A DNA stretch of 64,000 nt from Prostheceraeus crozeri. Lineage: Eukaryota > Platyhelminthes > Polycladida > Euryleptidae. The position numbers were made by a program, and so were the translations under genes. Numbering within the stretch: the first letter of the stretch is position 1; each line of letters begins with the position of its first letter. A model generated the notes under the pieces. That model was given only the letters and a program-made list of their open reading frames with translations, was not told the DNA's origin and did no database searches. Of the stretch, positions 31,901 to 43,435 are shown piece by piece. The stretch spans positions 124,001-188,000 of the forward strand of contig CAJQUW010014293.1 in assembly GCA_907163375.1 (NCBI GenBank), read 5' to 3'.

Positions 31901-32919
31901 TGATAAGAAAAATTATCTCGTGCACTTCTGCATACTAAAATTCTATTTATAAATGGGCATGCTTCTAAAGTCAGTTCACCGCATTATCAAATTTAGACAG
32001 AAAGCCTTCCTCAAACCCTACATAGATAGTAACAGTCAAAAACGTGCACTCGCCCAATAATTTTGAAAAGGATTTTTATAAATATAAGAATAACAGTCTA
32101 TTCGGAAAGACCATGGAGGATGTTAGAAAACGTATGAATTACAAACTAGTCGTTGATGAACAAAAATATCACAAATTGACCTCATCACCTCTTTTCATTG
32201 ATAGAGACATCATCGATGAGGATCTTGTAGGTGTTAAAATGATTAAATCAGAAGTTGAGTTGTGCAAACCCATCTATATTGGGCAAGCCGTTTTAGATTA
32301 TTCCAAGCTTAAAATGTATCAACTCTTCTACAAAATATTAAAACCATGCCCTCTCGTAAAAGAGGTTCGTTTGCTGGGTGGTGATACAGATAGTTTCTTT
32401 TTAGGAATTACCACTCAAAAAGATTTAAATTTTAATGAAGTAGGTAAGTCATTAGAAAAATATTTCGACACATCTAACTACAATCCCACTCATCCACTCT
32501 ATTCCATACAGAATAAAGCCAAACTTGGTTGTTTTAAGGATGAAACAGCAGGAAAGGAAATAGATAAAATGATTCTCCTCCATCCTAAAATGTATTCCAT
32601 GAAATTAAAAGAATGTGCAGATAGTATTAAGCGTGCTAAAGGTATATCAAAATCCATTGTTCACAAAATGAAACATCGGTCCTATAAGAAGGCCTATAAA
32701 AATAAAACTATAACGTTTGTCAATATGACAATCTTAAAATCTCAAGTTCATACTGTGAAAACGCACACGTTCAAGAAACGAGCGCTTTCAGCATGGGAGG
32801 ATAAGAGGTGTTGGATAGGACATAACACATCTCTTCCACATGGACATCCTGACACAAACACACCTCCACCCAAAAGAATAAAACTCACGCTACCACATTC
32901 AGGAGATGTATTGACATAA
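28947..32919 (+). CDS. polB: Protein-primed family B DNA polymerase, spliced start, copy B
   Basis: The first exon is the ATG only (28947..28949). Intron 28950..29016 (67 nt), exon 29017..29077, intron 29078..29136, then the main exon. It has two C2H2 fingers (CADCGHMFTRKHSLLRHIK; CDLCPLSFDSHF), a further zinc module (CDRCIRSFWSKDKFETHYEW), exonuclease motif YADIECYIDD, an endonuclease-VII-like DHDHITGKFRNA, and FHNFKGYDSHML. Polymerase motifs are YYDQNNLYGSS, NNSLFGKTMEDVRKR and GGDTDSFFLGI. It replicates the Polinton from a protein primer. Broken, about three breaks. Confidence 0.9.
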
Positions 32920-33069
32920 TCAACTTTAACTCAGTATTTTGATGTTGCTTTTTGTAGATATACATGGTTGTTTTATGTATCACATGAGATCGTTTCTTCC
33001 TTGTGAAGATATGCCTACAGACAGCCCATTCCCCCTATATCTGTGAAAAGACTTTTTCATACACATATT

Positions 33070-33083
33070 TTTATTTCAATAAA
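33070..33083. terminator. Convergent poly(A) signals, PolB / structural gene, copy B
   Basis: AATAAA on the plus strand at 33078..33083 (for PolB) and on the minus strand at 33075..33070 (for the gene ending at 33099). The two signals are 2 bp apart. Confidence 0.65.
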
Positions 33084-33098
33084 CATATCACAATGACT

Positions 33099-34648
33099 TC
33101 ACTTTGTTTTCCGAAACACTAAAGTTACGAGGGATTTAGTATCTTTCACATGGATGCACTCTTGTAAACCATTGGTAATTTTGATAGCAATAGAGGGTAT
33201 AGTTTGTTTGACGACGGGATGATAGAAAATAGATTCAAACATCTTCTCGACTATTCCATATGAAGCGTCTTTATCATGAATAAAATCACGTAAAATGTAT
33301 TCTTTTTTCTCACCAACAGAAATAGGAAGCATCAAATCACTTTGAATGTAAAGGTGATGTTCATGTTTATCAAGTGTCATTGGTGTTTCTATACCAATCG
33401 TATGCGCAGCAGTAAACACAGTTTGTAGCATTGAAAAGCCAAAGAGTTTTTTCAAATTTTTACTCAATTGACATTGAATGTCATCACCCAGTTTCAGAAC
33501 AACGCGTTGATTTTCAATTGAAAACGAAATGTGGTGTGTCTTTGCATCATATTTACTTTTCATCACATGCTTCAACTTCTGTTGTATATAAGGATTTACT
33601 ACATGAATGAAGCTTTCAACTGTATGATATAGACGCGGCATTATACTGATAGAAACTCTAGATTCTTGATAAGACTGGTAAATTTTCTTGATGCGATCAC
33701 CATAGATGTCCACCCACCATTCATCATTAACTGAATCAGCTTTAGTGTGATATTCATGAGAAGCATACACCACACCGCTTCCAATAATAGGCGTATAATT
33801 TCTTACAAAATGACGCAAGGTTGGAGAGAAATAAACTGTAAGTTTGTCATTATATTTCTGAATAACCAACTTATTTTTGTCCGCCATAATTTTCTCTCCA
33901 TACTTCTTACCCACAGTCTCATTCCATCGTTTTACTAACTCAATAAGTGATAAAGGTTGAACACCACGCTTTTTCAAAATGATGCGTTCTAACATTCTAC
34001 AACATCTTCATCAAATATTTTAAATCTATAATGAAATTTATTGATTCGATTTGAATAAACTTTTTTAACATTTGCAGTAGCAATTGACGTCAGATGTAGT
34101 CCATGGCCAAAACCGAGATGTGGATAGAATTCATTATCCAACCTCAGTGTAAGACCTTTAGTAAAAGAATGAAAGCGAAGGAACTGTCTCCCACTCCAAT
34201 GATAGATAGTAAACTCATAAACTTTCTGATCATTATTCTTCATGATGGAAGTATTACCACTGTTGAATGCCTTAATAATTTTCTCATTCCCGAATGGTTC
34301 ATAATAATCTGATTTTATCTGAATCCATTCATAGTTCCACTTTCCATCTGACGTTAAATTGTATGGGAACTGGAATGCATTATTCATCATTATTCCATCA
34401 TGGGTGCGAGGAGTCAATATCATTTCTTCCACATCATTCACATTCTGAATATTGCTATCATAGCAAATACTAGAAACGCCAACCTCCCATTCACCTTCTA
34501 AATGTAGTGGGTGATTTAATTCTACTCGATAGTCTGATGGTTTATTTTTGGGAAATTTATTCATAGAAGCATTACTGGGCAAGTAGATTAGAAACGAGTC
34601 CTTATTTTCACTTTCCATATTATTCACATTGGAAAAATATATTAGCAT
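33099..34648 (-). CDS. Structural-type protein 2, copy B (broken)
   Basis: The counterpart of the open 516-aa gene at 57665..59215. The N-terminus has LPSNASMNKFPKNKPSDYRV and LEGEWEVGVSSICYDS. The C-terminus has HLYIQSDLMLPISVGEKKEY and a final beta-rich VTLVFRK. About one break. See the copy C entry. Confidence 0.7.
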
Positions 34649-34657
34649 ACGTTTGCA

Positions 34658-36052
34658 TTAACTCTTCATTCGGAAATGGAGTGTGATACTTGTCACAGCA
34701 TCTTTATGAAAAAGAATCAACGCACCAGCATCGTCATAAATGGCAATATCAATTTGTGGGATGTAGTTTGATTTCAGCTTTGTATAATGCACTTTCTTGA
34801 AAGTATGCTCAGATAAAATACTGCAGCTTTTTGGCTGATGGTATCATTGCCAGCAATGGAGCTTCAACATCTCCCACACGTACATCTTCACCAATATTGG
34901 AATATATCTGAAAATAGTTAATACGACGCGATAGTGACATGTCTTCGCTAGCTTTGGTTACAGTACCACTTTTAAAGATATTTTGATCAAAACCCAAAAT
35001 GTCCATTAGAGTTTTATCCATAATTAGTTCAATACCTTTTCCACTTATAGTGAGAGACAAAACACCTTCTTTTTCAGAAAATGAAATATGTTGCTCATTA
35101 ATCACTTCATTTAAATAATCTACAACCAATTTAACTGAAGTAATAATGCGAGGCATCAACACTCTTGTTTCATGTAAGATACCACCGAAAGGCTCTACAC
35201 ACTTTCTGTATAAAGATACGGCCCATTCTGTATCAAATTGATTTGACCTTTCACATGGTAAATGTTGCATATCATATTTTCCATGAACAGCTGCAGAACG
35301 ATGTCGTAAGAACTGATGAAAATCTTTTGAACAAACTAATACTAGATCATCATCATTTAATTTACTTATTGCAATATGATTGGATGATTTGATATAAGTC
35401 AATGTTGCCACTTGTTTACCATCAACTCGAAGGAGATAATTAAATTTCTCAATAATGTTTCAGGAGTCATGTTTGTCTTTCTTTGCTTAATCACAATCTT
35501 CTTCACCAACGTCTTCTCATTTCTTGGAATAAGATCTACATAATAAGCTTCCTCTCGATATATTAACTGTTTATGACCACTTGGGTGGTAATTAACGTTA
35601 TAATTATCATAGCTTGTTAAGGCGCTAGCGAGGTAACCTAAATCATTTCTTAAACTTGGACTTAAACCAACAATCCAATCTTTCTCAACTACATGATGTA
35701 CATATTTATGATCATCATTGTGCGGAGTAAATTGGACAATATGTTTACACGCTTTATTCAAGAAATCATATATAAACTTTTTACATGATAAGAGATCTTT
35801 CTTTGGCCACTGTGGAATGTATACTCGACAGCCCTTTTCACATTGGTAAGCAGCTGTGCGTCTCATATTAATAGTCATCACCTCATGATCAAAAGTATAG
35901 ACACAGTTGCTATGAACAAGTTGAGTGACACCCACTTCCAACTTTCCATTTAGCTGTTGTGCATGATCAATGGGAGTAGAAAAGAGTGCGGCTCGATTAC
36001 TAGCAAATCTATTTGCGGCCGCATTGCTAAGCAAAATATGATAAAACGACAT
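34658..36052 (-). CDS. Structural-type protein 1, copy B (broken)
   Basis: The counterpart of 56258..57655 (465 aa). The N-terminus is MSFYHILLSNAAANRFASNR, then LNGKLEVGVTQLVHSN; the C-terminal domain is shared in plan with structural-type protein 2. About two breaks. Its ATG is 35 nt from that of the divergent PC4-like gene. Confidence 0.7.
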
Positions 36053-36087
36053 TTTTATATTGCTGATCTGCTGTTTTGCATAACATC

Positions 36088-36312
36088 ATGAAGACTTGGA
36101 TTTTGGACTCTCTGCAATATATCAGAGTTGATCGTAATGGAAACGTACATTTCAAAAATTCTCATGGTCATACATCAAGAGGTATTACATTAACATGGCG
36201 ACAATTTGTCAACCTCAATGATATCATGAGGGATTTGGAATATTTTGAAACATTAAGATTCATCTCCTTGGGTGATCAAGTTTGGCTTCAACATTACAGA
36301 AATGAAATTTAA
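36088..36312 (+). CDS. PC4-like protein 1, copy B
   Basis: 74 aa, looks whole: ILDSLQYIRVDRNGNVHFKN, then SRGITLTWRQFVNLNDIMRD. The order of a strand-rich half (IRV..GNVHF), a GI-x-L-x-x-x-x-F/W turn and a final helix (LNDIMRDLEYF) matches the PC4/SUB1 single-stranded-DNA-binding coactivator fold. The assignment is by pattern; an unrelated small fold is possible. Confidence 0.5.
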   Translation: MKTWILDSLQYIRVDRNGNVHFKNSHGHTSRGITLTWRQFVNLNDIMRDLEYFETLRFISLGDQVWLQHYRNEI

Positions 36313-36466
36313 ATCTGCCATTCTCATTCCGCAAACTGTTTCTCATTTCGCAAATACAATTGGGAGAAGTATAGAAGATACATACATCGCTCCATCATGA
36401 CATTTATTCGTCGTGAGTTCATCGCTCTACTATGCAAATCTTAATCAGACATGACTATCACGCACC

Positions 36467-37030
36467 ATGAGTTGGAAATTAGATTCCCTACAACGTATTG
36501 AAACGGATCATGATCGAAACGTCTATTTCAAAGATTCAACTGGAAATGTGAGAAGAGAGTTTGCTTTATCTTATCGTCATTTTCAATCTCTACATCATAT
36601 CATGAAGGATTTGAAATACTTCTATATGAAAAGACATTCACGTATTGGAAATCGCATCTGGCTGCGCGTCAACAATCGGCGAATTCAACTCTATCATTCC
36701 CAACTCCATACTAACTTCACATTTCATCAAGGTAGTTGGGAAAAGTATAAAAGGAAGGTACATTGCTCAATTTACTCATTCTTTCATCATGAAGCGCCAT
36801 CGCTACACCATCGTCAACATTCTCCGTCGCTTCAGACTCTACACCAAAATCGATCTCACAACATTACACCAACACCTTCCAAACAGCAAGTATTATCCGA
36901 GCCGTCCTTAAATGTTAGTGGTGAAGATGAACAATTCACGGAATCTTCAACTCTTCCCAAATGGGACTGTACAGATTCTCGGCGCCCTTTCTCATTCATC
37001 GGCGCAGTCAATGCGCTTAGAGCTACATAG
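36467..37030 (+). CDS. PC4-like protein 2, copy B
   Basis: Starts MSWKLDSLQRIETDHDRNVY; the first 75 residues are a paralogue of PC4-like 1 (FALSYRHFQSLHHIMKDLKY matches ITLTWRQFVNLNDIMRDLEY). The rest is His/Ser/Gln-rich and runs over the start of the TBP-like gene in another frame, so the true end is uncertain. It is preceded by AAGTATAGAAG, similar to the TBP-like promoter. Confidence 0.5.
   Translation: MSWKLDSLQRIETDHDRNVYFKDSTGNVRREFALSYRHFQSLHHIMKDLKYFYMKRHSRIGNRIWLRVNNRRIQLYHSQLHTNFTFHQGSWEKYKRKVHCSIYSFFHHEAPSLHHRQHSPSLQTLHQNRSHNITPTPSKQQVLSEPSLNVSGEDEQFTESSTLPKWDCTDSRRPFSFIGAVNALRAT
36746..36754 (+). promoter_or_regulatory. TATA box of the TBP-like gene, copy B
   Basis: TATAAAAGG, 34 bp before the ATG at 36789. 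It is conserved in copy C at 55556..55564. Confidence 0.7.
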
Positions 37031-37334
37031 ACTACTACGTCGGATATGGAAGAGGGAGAGGTGTGTGATGTCGAATCTGACTGTGGACAATATGGTGATC
37101 TCTACTCAATTGAGTGAAAGTGTATCATTTTTGAAGATTCGTACCAGCAGTTACAATTTGTGTTATGAACCCGAACTTTTTCCTGCAGCTCTCATTAGTT
37201 GTTGGTTACCTGTGCATGTTGCAATCTTTCATAATAGTAAAGTGATCATTACTGGACTAAAATCTCATGTACAAGCAAATGTGATCCTAGACTATCTCAT
37301 CGAGTATGTACGTACCCAGCGGATTGTAAAATAA
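36789..37334 (+). CDS. TBP-like protein, copy B (broken)
   Basis: The counterpart of the open 181-aa gene at 54976..55521. Both saddle repeats are recognisable (IVNILRRFRLYTKIDLTTLH; YEPELFPAALISCWLPVHVA). About one break. It is convergent with the protease gene. Confidence 0.7.
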
Positions 37335-37365
37335 AAAACAATTTTTCCAACATGATGTTTTTATT
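37330..37365. terminator. Convergent poly(A) signals overlapping two stop codons, copy B
   Basis: AATAAA at 37330..37335 spans the TBP-like stop; on the minus strand AATAAA (37365..37360) spans the protease stop. The same arrangement is seen in copy C near 54946..54978. Confidence 0.65.
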
Positions 37366-37822
37366 TCAAATCATGATAGAACTTACAAATCATTTTTTCA
37401 TTAGAGGATGGATTACATGAAAAGTTTTGAATAACAGATACAAATCGAGATACATGTAAACGTTTTAAGATGAAGTACAGTACAAAAGCGCCACACGTTG
37501 ATGAAAGTGGATGTTGTAGTATGCGTTCATTTCGCTGACATTGACGCGTATGTTTTCTCAACCACTGCTGTGTTGGTATATTTGGAGGTTGAGCAAGAGA
37601 GTCAAATAGTTCACCACGTCGGTCTTCTCCAATAAAGATCGCTTTCCAATGCTCACCGCCTAAATTCTGCGAATGAGTGTTTAGCACAATAAAGATGGGA
37701 TAGTGATTTACTGCAGGTGGTAAGGTATCGAGTGAATAGACATTATCGAAAGCTTTCAACGTCGCTTCGTCTGCATTACGCTGCACTTTAGTTTTAATAT
37801 CGTCAGCAGTGAACCAACTCAT
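37361..37822 (-). CDS. Adenain-like cysteine protease, copy B
   Basis: 153 aa, looks whole. GEHWKAIFIGE (His), ELFDSLAQPP (acid) and SSTCGAFVLYFILKR (Cys) give the adenain/Ulp1 triad order. Its start overlaps the capsid stop (TAATG). Confidence 0.9.
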   Translation of the reverse strand: MSWFTADDIKTKVQRNADEATLKAFDNVYSLDTLPPAVNHYPIFIVLNTHSQNLGGEHWKAIFIGEDRRGELFDSLAQPPNIPTQQWLRKHTRQCQRNERILQHPLSSTCGAFVLYFILKRLHVSRFVSVIQNFSCNPSSNEKMICKFYHDLK

Positions 37823-39098
37823 TAACGATTATACCGAAGAATCACGCCACGATACTTTGTAATTTCAATATTTGAATCGAAGACTGCATAAATTAATACA
37901 TTGATCGTCTCAGGTAGTGTTCTTTTGAACGTCAAATCCAAACGAATATTATGAGGCACGTTCGCTTGACGATGGGGTGCACTAATATCGCTGTCAGCAG
38001 TCAAATCACATGCATAAATAGTATAGCCACTCTTAAACTCTTTCATAGTCAGTCCGTTGGTGTCATCCGTATTGTAAAAGCCAAAGACATCCATAAAATC
38101 AACATAACTGCGCATAAATTAATCCGCAGCAAAATCTGGTTTGTAGGGTGGACCAGGATGACTGACACCATTTACACGTAAAGCAATTTCACTTAACTGA
38201 TTGTGTTTAAAATTGAAAGGATTCTTCTTTATATTACCATTAAATGCATCATTTTCAACCATTGCCACCATGAGGAGCTTCGGTGCTTCCGATGGAAAGA
38301 GGCCATCTTTCATGAAACTCTTTTGATCTTTCGGAATTGTAAAGGTGAGAAGCTTTGTATGCTGAATGGGTAAATGGCATTTTGGCGGTTAAGACCTTCA
38401 GCATGTCCTCTAATGACACTTGGATTCGGTACTACTCGACGAATGTAAAGTGCAATATCTTCCACATGAATTCTAAAATTGTCAACTTTAGCAAATGCAT
38501 TCAGCGCAAATTCAGGCTTATTCAATGTCAGCTTGAGTCTCATGCTGGTATTACAGAGTAAAAGCTTTGACTGTCCAAAGAAGTCTAAATTCAGCGGACC
38601 ATATAGCTGACATACTTTACTATCTTTAATCATAGCAGATCGCTTTACAAAGCCACTGTTTGTTTCAGCATCAAATTTTCCTGCTTCATCTCTGTACCAT
38701 CCCATGGCTTCCATATGACTTTTTTGTGCTGCTGGATGAAACTGTGATACATGATTGAAATATGATTTATAGGAATAATCGCTTTGACCACCTTCCACCT
38801 GCTGCTCTCCAATCGTTAGAGAAACATCGCGAAGTAATGTAGTCAATGGTAAATTGTTCAGTCCAACTTTATGTGTATCGTCAATAGCAGTTCCATCTGC
38901 TTGCTGAATTCTAAACCTCAAATCAACCATCGCATAACTCAAATCTATGTAGTCATCACTACCACCAGGAATAACAAATTCAATGGGGCCAGCATTCTCA
39001 GCTGTTCGAGGATGATAATCTACAATACTTGAACTAAGAATATCTGTCTGTATGGCTTGTTGATCAAACAAACAAAACCCGGAAGTTTTACACTCCAT
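37822..39098 (-). CDS. Double-jelly-roll major capsid protein, copy B
   Basis: About 425 codons, with the same motifs as copies A and C (GPIEFVIPGGSDDYIDLSYA). Broken, one or two breaks. Three bases separate it from the pX-like gene. Confidence 0.85.
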
Positions 39099-39100
39099 GA

Positions 39101-39556
39101 TTAGAAGTTATAGCAGCGTCGTCGTTTAGCGCCTGATGAATGATTAGAGCCTCTGCGACGTTTGCGTGAATGCCTTTTGACTGAAGATCGCACCTTACCA
39201 GCTCCGCGATGTTTCCTTCTTCCTTTATTCATTCGTTTAGGTGATTTCTTTCCTTGAGTAACACCAGCAAAGGTCTGCTTCAATGTTTTTAAACCGCGTT
39301 CCTTCCCATGATTCAACAAACTGCTCTTAAAACTTCTACCTCTGGAAAGATCACTATCAACATCACCAGCAAAGCCAACGGCATTACTTAAAACATTTCG
39401 TTTTAAAGATCTTCCGACATTGGATATGAGAGGTGCTACAACAGACTTCAGTGCACCAAGTATGCTACCTCCACGTTGGCGGCGAGCGCCGCTTTAAATT
39501 TGTCCTCCACCACTTACATAGGAGGGTCGTGAATAAAATGAGGCAGTTGGATTCAT
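39101..39556 (-). CDS. pX-like basic core protein, copy B (broken)
   Basis: Same length and layout as the whole copy at 1668..2123, with a Gly-rich N-terminus and a very basic C-terminus (SRKRRRGSNHSSGAKRRR). About one break. Confidence 0.55.
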
Positions 39557-39597
39557 AGCTCAAACCCTAAACATTGTTAGTTACAACTTTGCATGAA

Positions 39598-40688
39598 TCA
39601 CTGTCGATCACTTAGATGAAAGATGTCGGCACGACACATCCAAGAGCTCATACTTGAAGGATAACCAGTCCATTTAACAAGACACCATTCTTCACCTTGT
39701 CGTTTTTTACATCGAATGATTTTCTCTACCAAATATGTTTCACTTTCAGTGACTACCTCAATCTCATCGCGGTAAAAGCTACCCTCAATTACTTCATTAT
39801 CGTAATCTTTCAACTTGTAGGAGGTGGGAGAGTCTTTTTGATCAATCCTTGATACTGTAAATACCTCCTCTGTCCAATTCGGAGGGTACCCTTTAGCAAA
39901 AACACTCTTCACTTTTGAGATACGAACTTTATCACCAATTTTCACATCACTTTTCACATAAGTGCGTTTACGTTGGAATGATTCGCGCACTTTATCTACA
40001 TTGTCAGCATTTACATCTACTGGTCTGAGTCCAATAGAACGATGGATAGAGTGATTGTAGGCATGGAGTGCATCTTGTAGAACCTTTGTCCAATTTTGTG
40101 TCAAGTTGGCAGTAAAATGTCGCCACAAGCGATTTTTTAATGTGCGATTAAAACGTTCAACGAGTGCAGCTTTATAAGCACTCTTTACACTAAACAACTC
40201 AATGTCATGCCTCTCAAATAATCTTCTCACATGCTGATTTTCAAACTCTTTTCCTTGATCACTCTGAATTCTTTTTGGAATGCGACCTTCTCGAAAAATT
40301 GTTTGGAATGCTTTTGCTACTCCTTTCCCTTCTTTAGTTTTTAAAGGTTGAGCCCACGCATAACGCGAGAAAATATCAATGACGGTTAAAATAAAATTAT
40401 TGCCCGAGTTATGTTTTGAAATGGAGGCAACATCACACAAATCTGCTTGCCACTGTTCATCGATGTCATGAACAATATAATGGCGGGTGCGGTACTTCTT
40501 TTTCGCTTGTTTGTGGAGTGTATAGGTAGCCTGACCCTTTAACCATCGTTTTTCACTTGTGATTGTGGAAGACCACTCGCTTTTGATAATTTCTTGATCG
40601 ATGCAAATCCTGCCGGATGTTTTACATCATAATAGATTGACTTCAAACGCTCAGTCGATGACGACTGACTCTTTTTCCTCCTTCTCAT
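39598..40688 (-). CDS. Chromodomain integrase, copy B (broken)
   Basis: rve core with WQADLCDV-type, QSDQGKEFENQ and ALVERFNR motifs and the C-terminal chromodomain (CLVKWTGYPSSMSSWMCR). About one break. Otherwise as copy A. Confidence 0.87.
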
Positions 40689-40866
40689 CTTTTTGTTTTC
40701 TTGCCTTTCTACATTTACAACAACTGCAGCATTTAGCTTTAGAGGTTTTGCGATCGTGTTCACATTGCTTAGGGGTTTCATTGTGAGAGCTGGCGCAGCA
40801 AGTGCAAGTGACAACGACACTCACCTCTGGCGGCTCATTACATGGCAAGCAACACATCTGCTTCAT
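40651..40866 (-). CDS. Small Cys-rich protein, copy B
   Basis: 71 aa, open, with the same Cys clusters as copy A. It differs from A at several residues yet keeps every Cys, which supports coding. Confidence 0.55.
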   Translation of the reverse strand: MKQMCCLPCNEPPEVSVVVTCTCCASSHNETPKQCEHDRKTSKAKCCSCCKCRKARKQKDEKEEKESVVID

Positions 40867-40867
40867 A

Positions 40868-41560
40868 TTAATAGTCTGAGAACATGTATTTCCTGGGAGG
40901 AGCTGTTTTACGTTTTCCTTTTACTAGTTTCAGTGGTGGTGTAGATCTACGTCGAGTTCTTCCTCTTGTTTGCTTAGTGAGTGTGGGAGGGGATGTAGCA
41001 GGTGACGTCTTAAACCAATTTGTTGGCATTTTCATCGTCTGAAGCATTGGAGCAGTAGCAACTGTTGAATCAAGTTCTTTCAATGTCTCATTATTCAAAG
41101 CAAATTTTGGCACATTATGTTTTTTCAATAGTTTAAGAAAATATGTCCAACCAGATGGAACATAGCCCTGACGGCGCTTTCTACGTGTCGAATACTGAAT
41201 CAAGTCTTCATAACGTAAAGCATCAATCACTTTATTTTCATCTGTAATGATTTCTCCTCTATCATTTACATTGAGATGGGGTTCAATACTATTGAAAAGA
41301 GATATGGCATGTGCGCGAGATGCTAAAGGTGTAGCAGTCGATACAGAGTCACGCATCTTATTCTTCAAGTTTTTCAATTGCTCAACAGTTTCCGATTGTA
41401 ATAATACAGCACGATGTGGATCTTTGAAGTGAACATTTTGCTGATAATCTATTTCTTTCCTATACATTTGATTTGCAAGAGGTTGCTTTACTTGCTGCAT
41501 GGCAGTCAATTGTACATATTCATCCTGAGGAATAACAATCATGCGAGAATAAGAACTCAT
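40868..41560 (-). CDS. Conserved 230-aa Polinton protein, copy B
   Basis: Open and collinear with copy A. MIVIPQDEYVQLTAMQQVKQ N-terminus, basic tail. Overlaps the ATPase by 4 nt. Confidence 0.7.
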   Translation of the reverse strand: MSSYSRMIVIPQDEYVQLTAMQQVKQPLANQMYRKEIDYQQNVHFKDPHRAVLLQSETVEQLKNLKNKMRDSVSTATPLASRAHAISLFNSIEPHLNVNDRGEIITDENKVIDALRYEDLIQYSTRRKRRQGYVPSGWTYFLKLLKKHNVPKFALNNETLKELDSTVATAPMLQTMKMPTNWFKTSPATSPPTLTKQTRGRTRRRSTPPLKLVKGKRKTAPPRKYMFSDY

Positions 41561-42174
41561 AGTTTGTAGATAATCATGGGAGTTTTCAAAATATCACTTC
41601 GAAATCTAAATTCTTCCGGACACTCTTGCGTAAAGTCAATGAATAAGTAACCGTGTGGTTTTTCAGTAGCTGCTTGAAAAATTTCAATTAAGGCTTTTGA
41701 TCCTCTTGGTGCAACTTGTCGCGCTAAAATTTCAAATTGACTTTTATCTCGCGGATTCTTGAAAATAGCATAATAGTGTGTATTTAGGTTTCGTGTACGA
41801 GCTTCTTTTCCATCAGGAAACAAAGTTTGTGTGATATAGATGATAAAGCACCTTTTATGATGTGCTGCGCGAGTGAACATATCTGTAACATCTTTTGAAT
41901 TCTTACTTTCTTTTAATAAATCATCCAATACAACACCATCATTAGACTGAAGTTTATCCACTGGAACAATTCCTTCATGTCGAATAAAGTTGCGACTTTG
42001 CAATTCCTGAAACAGCGACGGTTGATAAATACCATAACACCAAATCACTCGATTGATAGGTTCCTTAAACAACTCCCTTCTTTTATCCAATAAATTCAGC
42101 GTGAAAACAGTTTTACCTGCATGAGATGGACCTGATACAGTCAGAACTTTATCACATTGAAGTCTGAAATCCAT
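41557..42174 (-). CDS. Packaging ATPase, copy B
   Basis: 205 aa, open. Walker A GPSHAGKT; the Walker B strand reads GVVLDDLL here and in copy C (VVVLDDLL in A). Confidence 0.88.
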   Translation of the reverse strand: MDFRLQCDKVLTVSGPSHAGKTVFTLNLLDKRRELFKEPINRVIWCYGIYQPSLFQELQSRNFIRHEGIVPVDKLQSNDGVVLDDLLKESKNSKDVTDMFTRAAHHKRCFIIYITQTLFPDGKEARTRNLNTHYYAIFKNPRDKSQFEILARQVAPRGSKALIEIFQAATEKPHGYLFIDFTQECPEEFRFRSDILKTPMIIYKL

Positions 42175-42205
42175 TTTAATACTTTGAGATTCAACATTTG
42201 CATAA

Positions 42206-42562
42206 TTAACGCTTAGAGCCAAAGATATTACCCAATAGGTTGCCCACGACAGGAGCTAACATTGGAAGTATTGCTGAAAGAAAACCGCCCTTTTGTGTTA
42301 GAGTTTTCCTCTTTCTTTGAAGGGTGACTTTAGGATTGGAGATGAAACGCAATTTCGTAGCATATCGCTTAAGTAACTTTCGTTGTTTTGGTGCTAATTT
42401 CTTCGTCCTCAACTTTCTCACATGAGAAATAATTTCACGAATGAATTTATCGTTAGCATGTCGTATAGCATTGTATCGCTGATTTGCTTTCATTCGTCGG
42501 AGAGCTTGAATGGCTGAAGAAAACTTTTGACTTTTACGTTTCGTCATTTTACGTTTCGCCAT
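42206..42562 (-). CDS. Basic protein with Gly-rich hydrophobic tail, copy B
   Basis: 118 aa, open, as copy A, with a slightly longer basic N-terminus (MAKRKMTKRKSQ). Tail KGGFLSAILPMLAPVVGNLL. Confidence 0.65.
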   Translation of the reverse strand: MAKRKMTKRKSQKFSSAIQALRRMKANQRYNAIRHANDKFIREIISHVRKLRTKKLAPKQRKLLKRYATKLRFISNPKVTLQRKRKTLTQKGGFLSAILPMLAPVVGNLLGNIFGSKR

Positions 42563-42614
42563 TTTCCGTGTTAGTCTTTGCTAAAAACCTGTCTTTACCA
42601 CATTTGCATAGGTA

Positions 42615-42938
42615 CTAACTATTGCGACATAAGTGACACTCGAAATGAGCAATATCACAGTGGTTACATTTGCAAAGTTGAATGCAATTACGTATGAAAC
42701 AGCGTTGACAAAAAGCATGCTTACATCTCTTGAAGATGCGCTTTTCATTTCCATCCTTTCGCTTACATACATCGCAACACATAGTTTCACCGTTACTGAT
42801 GTCTATAGCAAGTCTTTTTGAAGATATGAATTTGCTAGCCTTTTCTAAATAATAGACGCATGTACAGAAGGAATATACTTCGAGAGTGAGCAGACATAGC
42901 TCGAAAACCAGTTGTGCTACAATCAAGTACCACTGCAT
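42615..42938 (-). CDS. Membrane-anchored RING-like protein, copy B
   Basis: 107 aa, identical in plan to copy A: hydrophobic residues 2-30, then C-x2-C and C-x-H-x2-C-x2-C type ligands. Confidence 0.6.
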   Translation of the reverse strand: MQWYLIVAQLVFELCLLTLEVYSFCTCVYYLEKASKFISSKRLAIDISNGETMCCDVCKRKDGNEKRIFKRCKHAFCQRCFIRNCIQLCKCNHCDIAHFECHLCRNS

Positions 42939-42940
42939 TT

Positions 42941-43351
42941 TCAATTTTTCTTTATAGAAAGTTGAATGTGAATATCTGAAATCGCTTCAATCACTAGACT
43001 GCTGCCAAGATGGTTAAATGCGTTAAGACGTTCAGCAATTTTTATCATATGTCTTTTAAAAAATTCTTCGGGGTGATCTACCACTTCCATTGAATAAGAA
43101 GCAAAATGGAAAGAGCGACTTTCCACCTCCTCCTTTCCAAAATGACTAAATTTAATTTTCGCAACTAATCGCGCCATGACAATGCTATCAGAGAATGTAT
43201 TCATTAACTATAGAAATAGAGTGCTAGCATTATCGAACACTGCTTCGATGTCGGTCTCATCTTTATGAAAATTTATCACATAATCTTGAACAGCTCCTTT
43301 TAAACTTTGCCTATGAAAATGTAATGTTCCGCAGTGGTTTGAGAAAGACAT
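42941..43351 (-). CDS. Conserved 136-aa Polinton domain protein, copy B (broken)
   Basis: Matches 48976..49386; about one break. It ends 2 nt before the RING gene start. Confidence 0.55.
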
Positions 43352-43435
43352 GATCGCCGTTTATGTAACCCATCCATTGCATGAAAACAACTCTTCTCAT
43401 AGTAACATTTATTGAATAACTGTAACAAGCATGCA

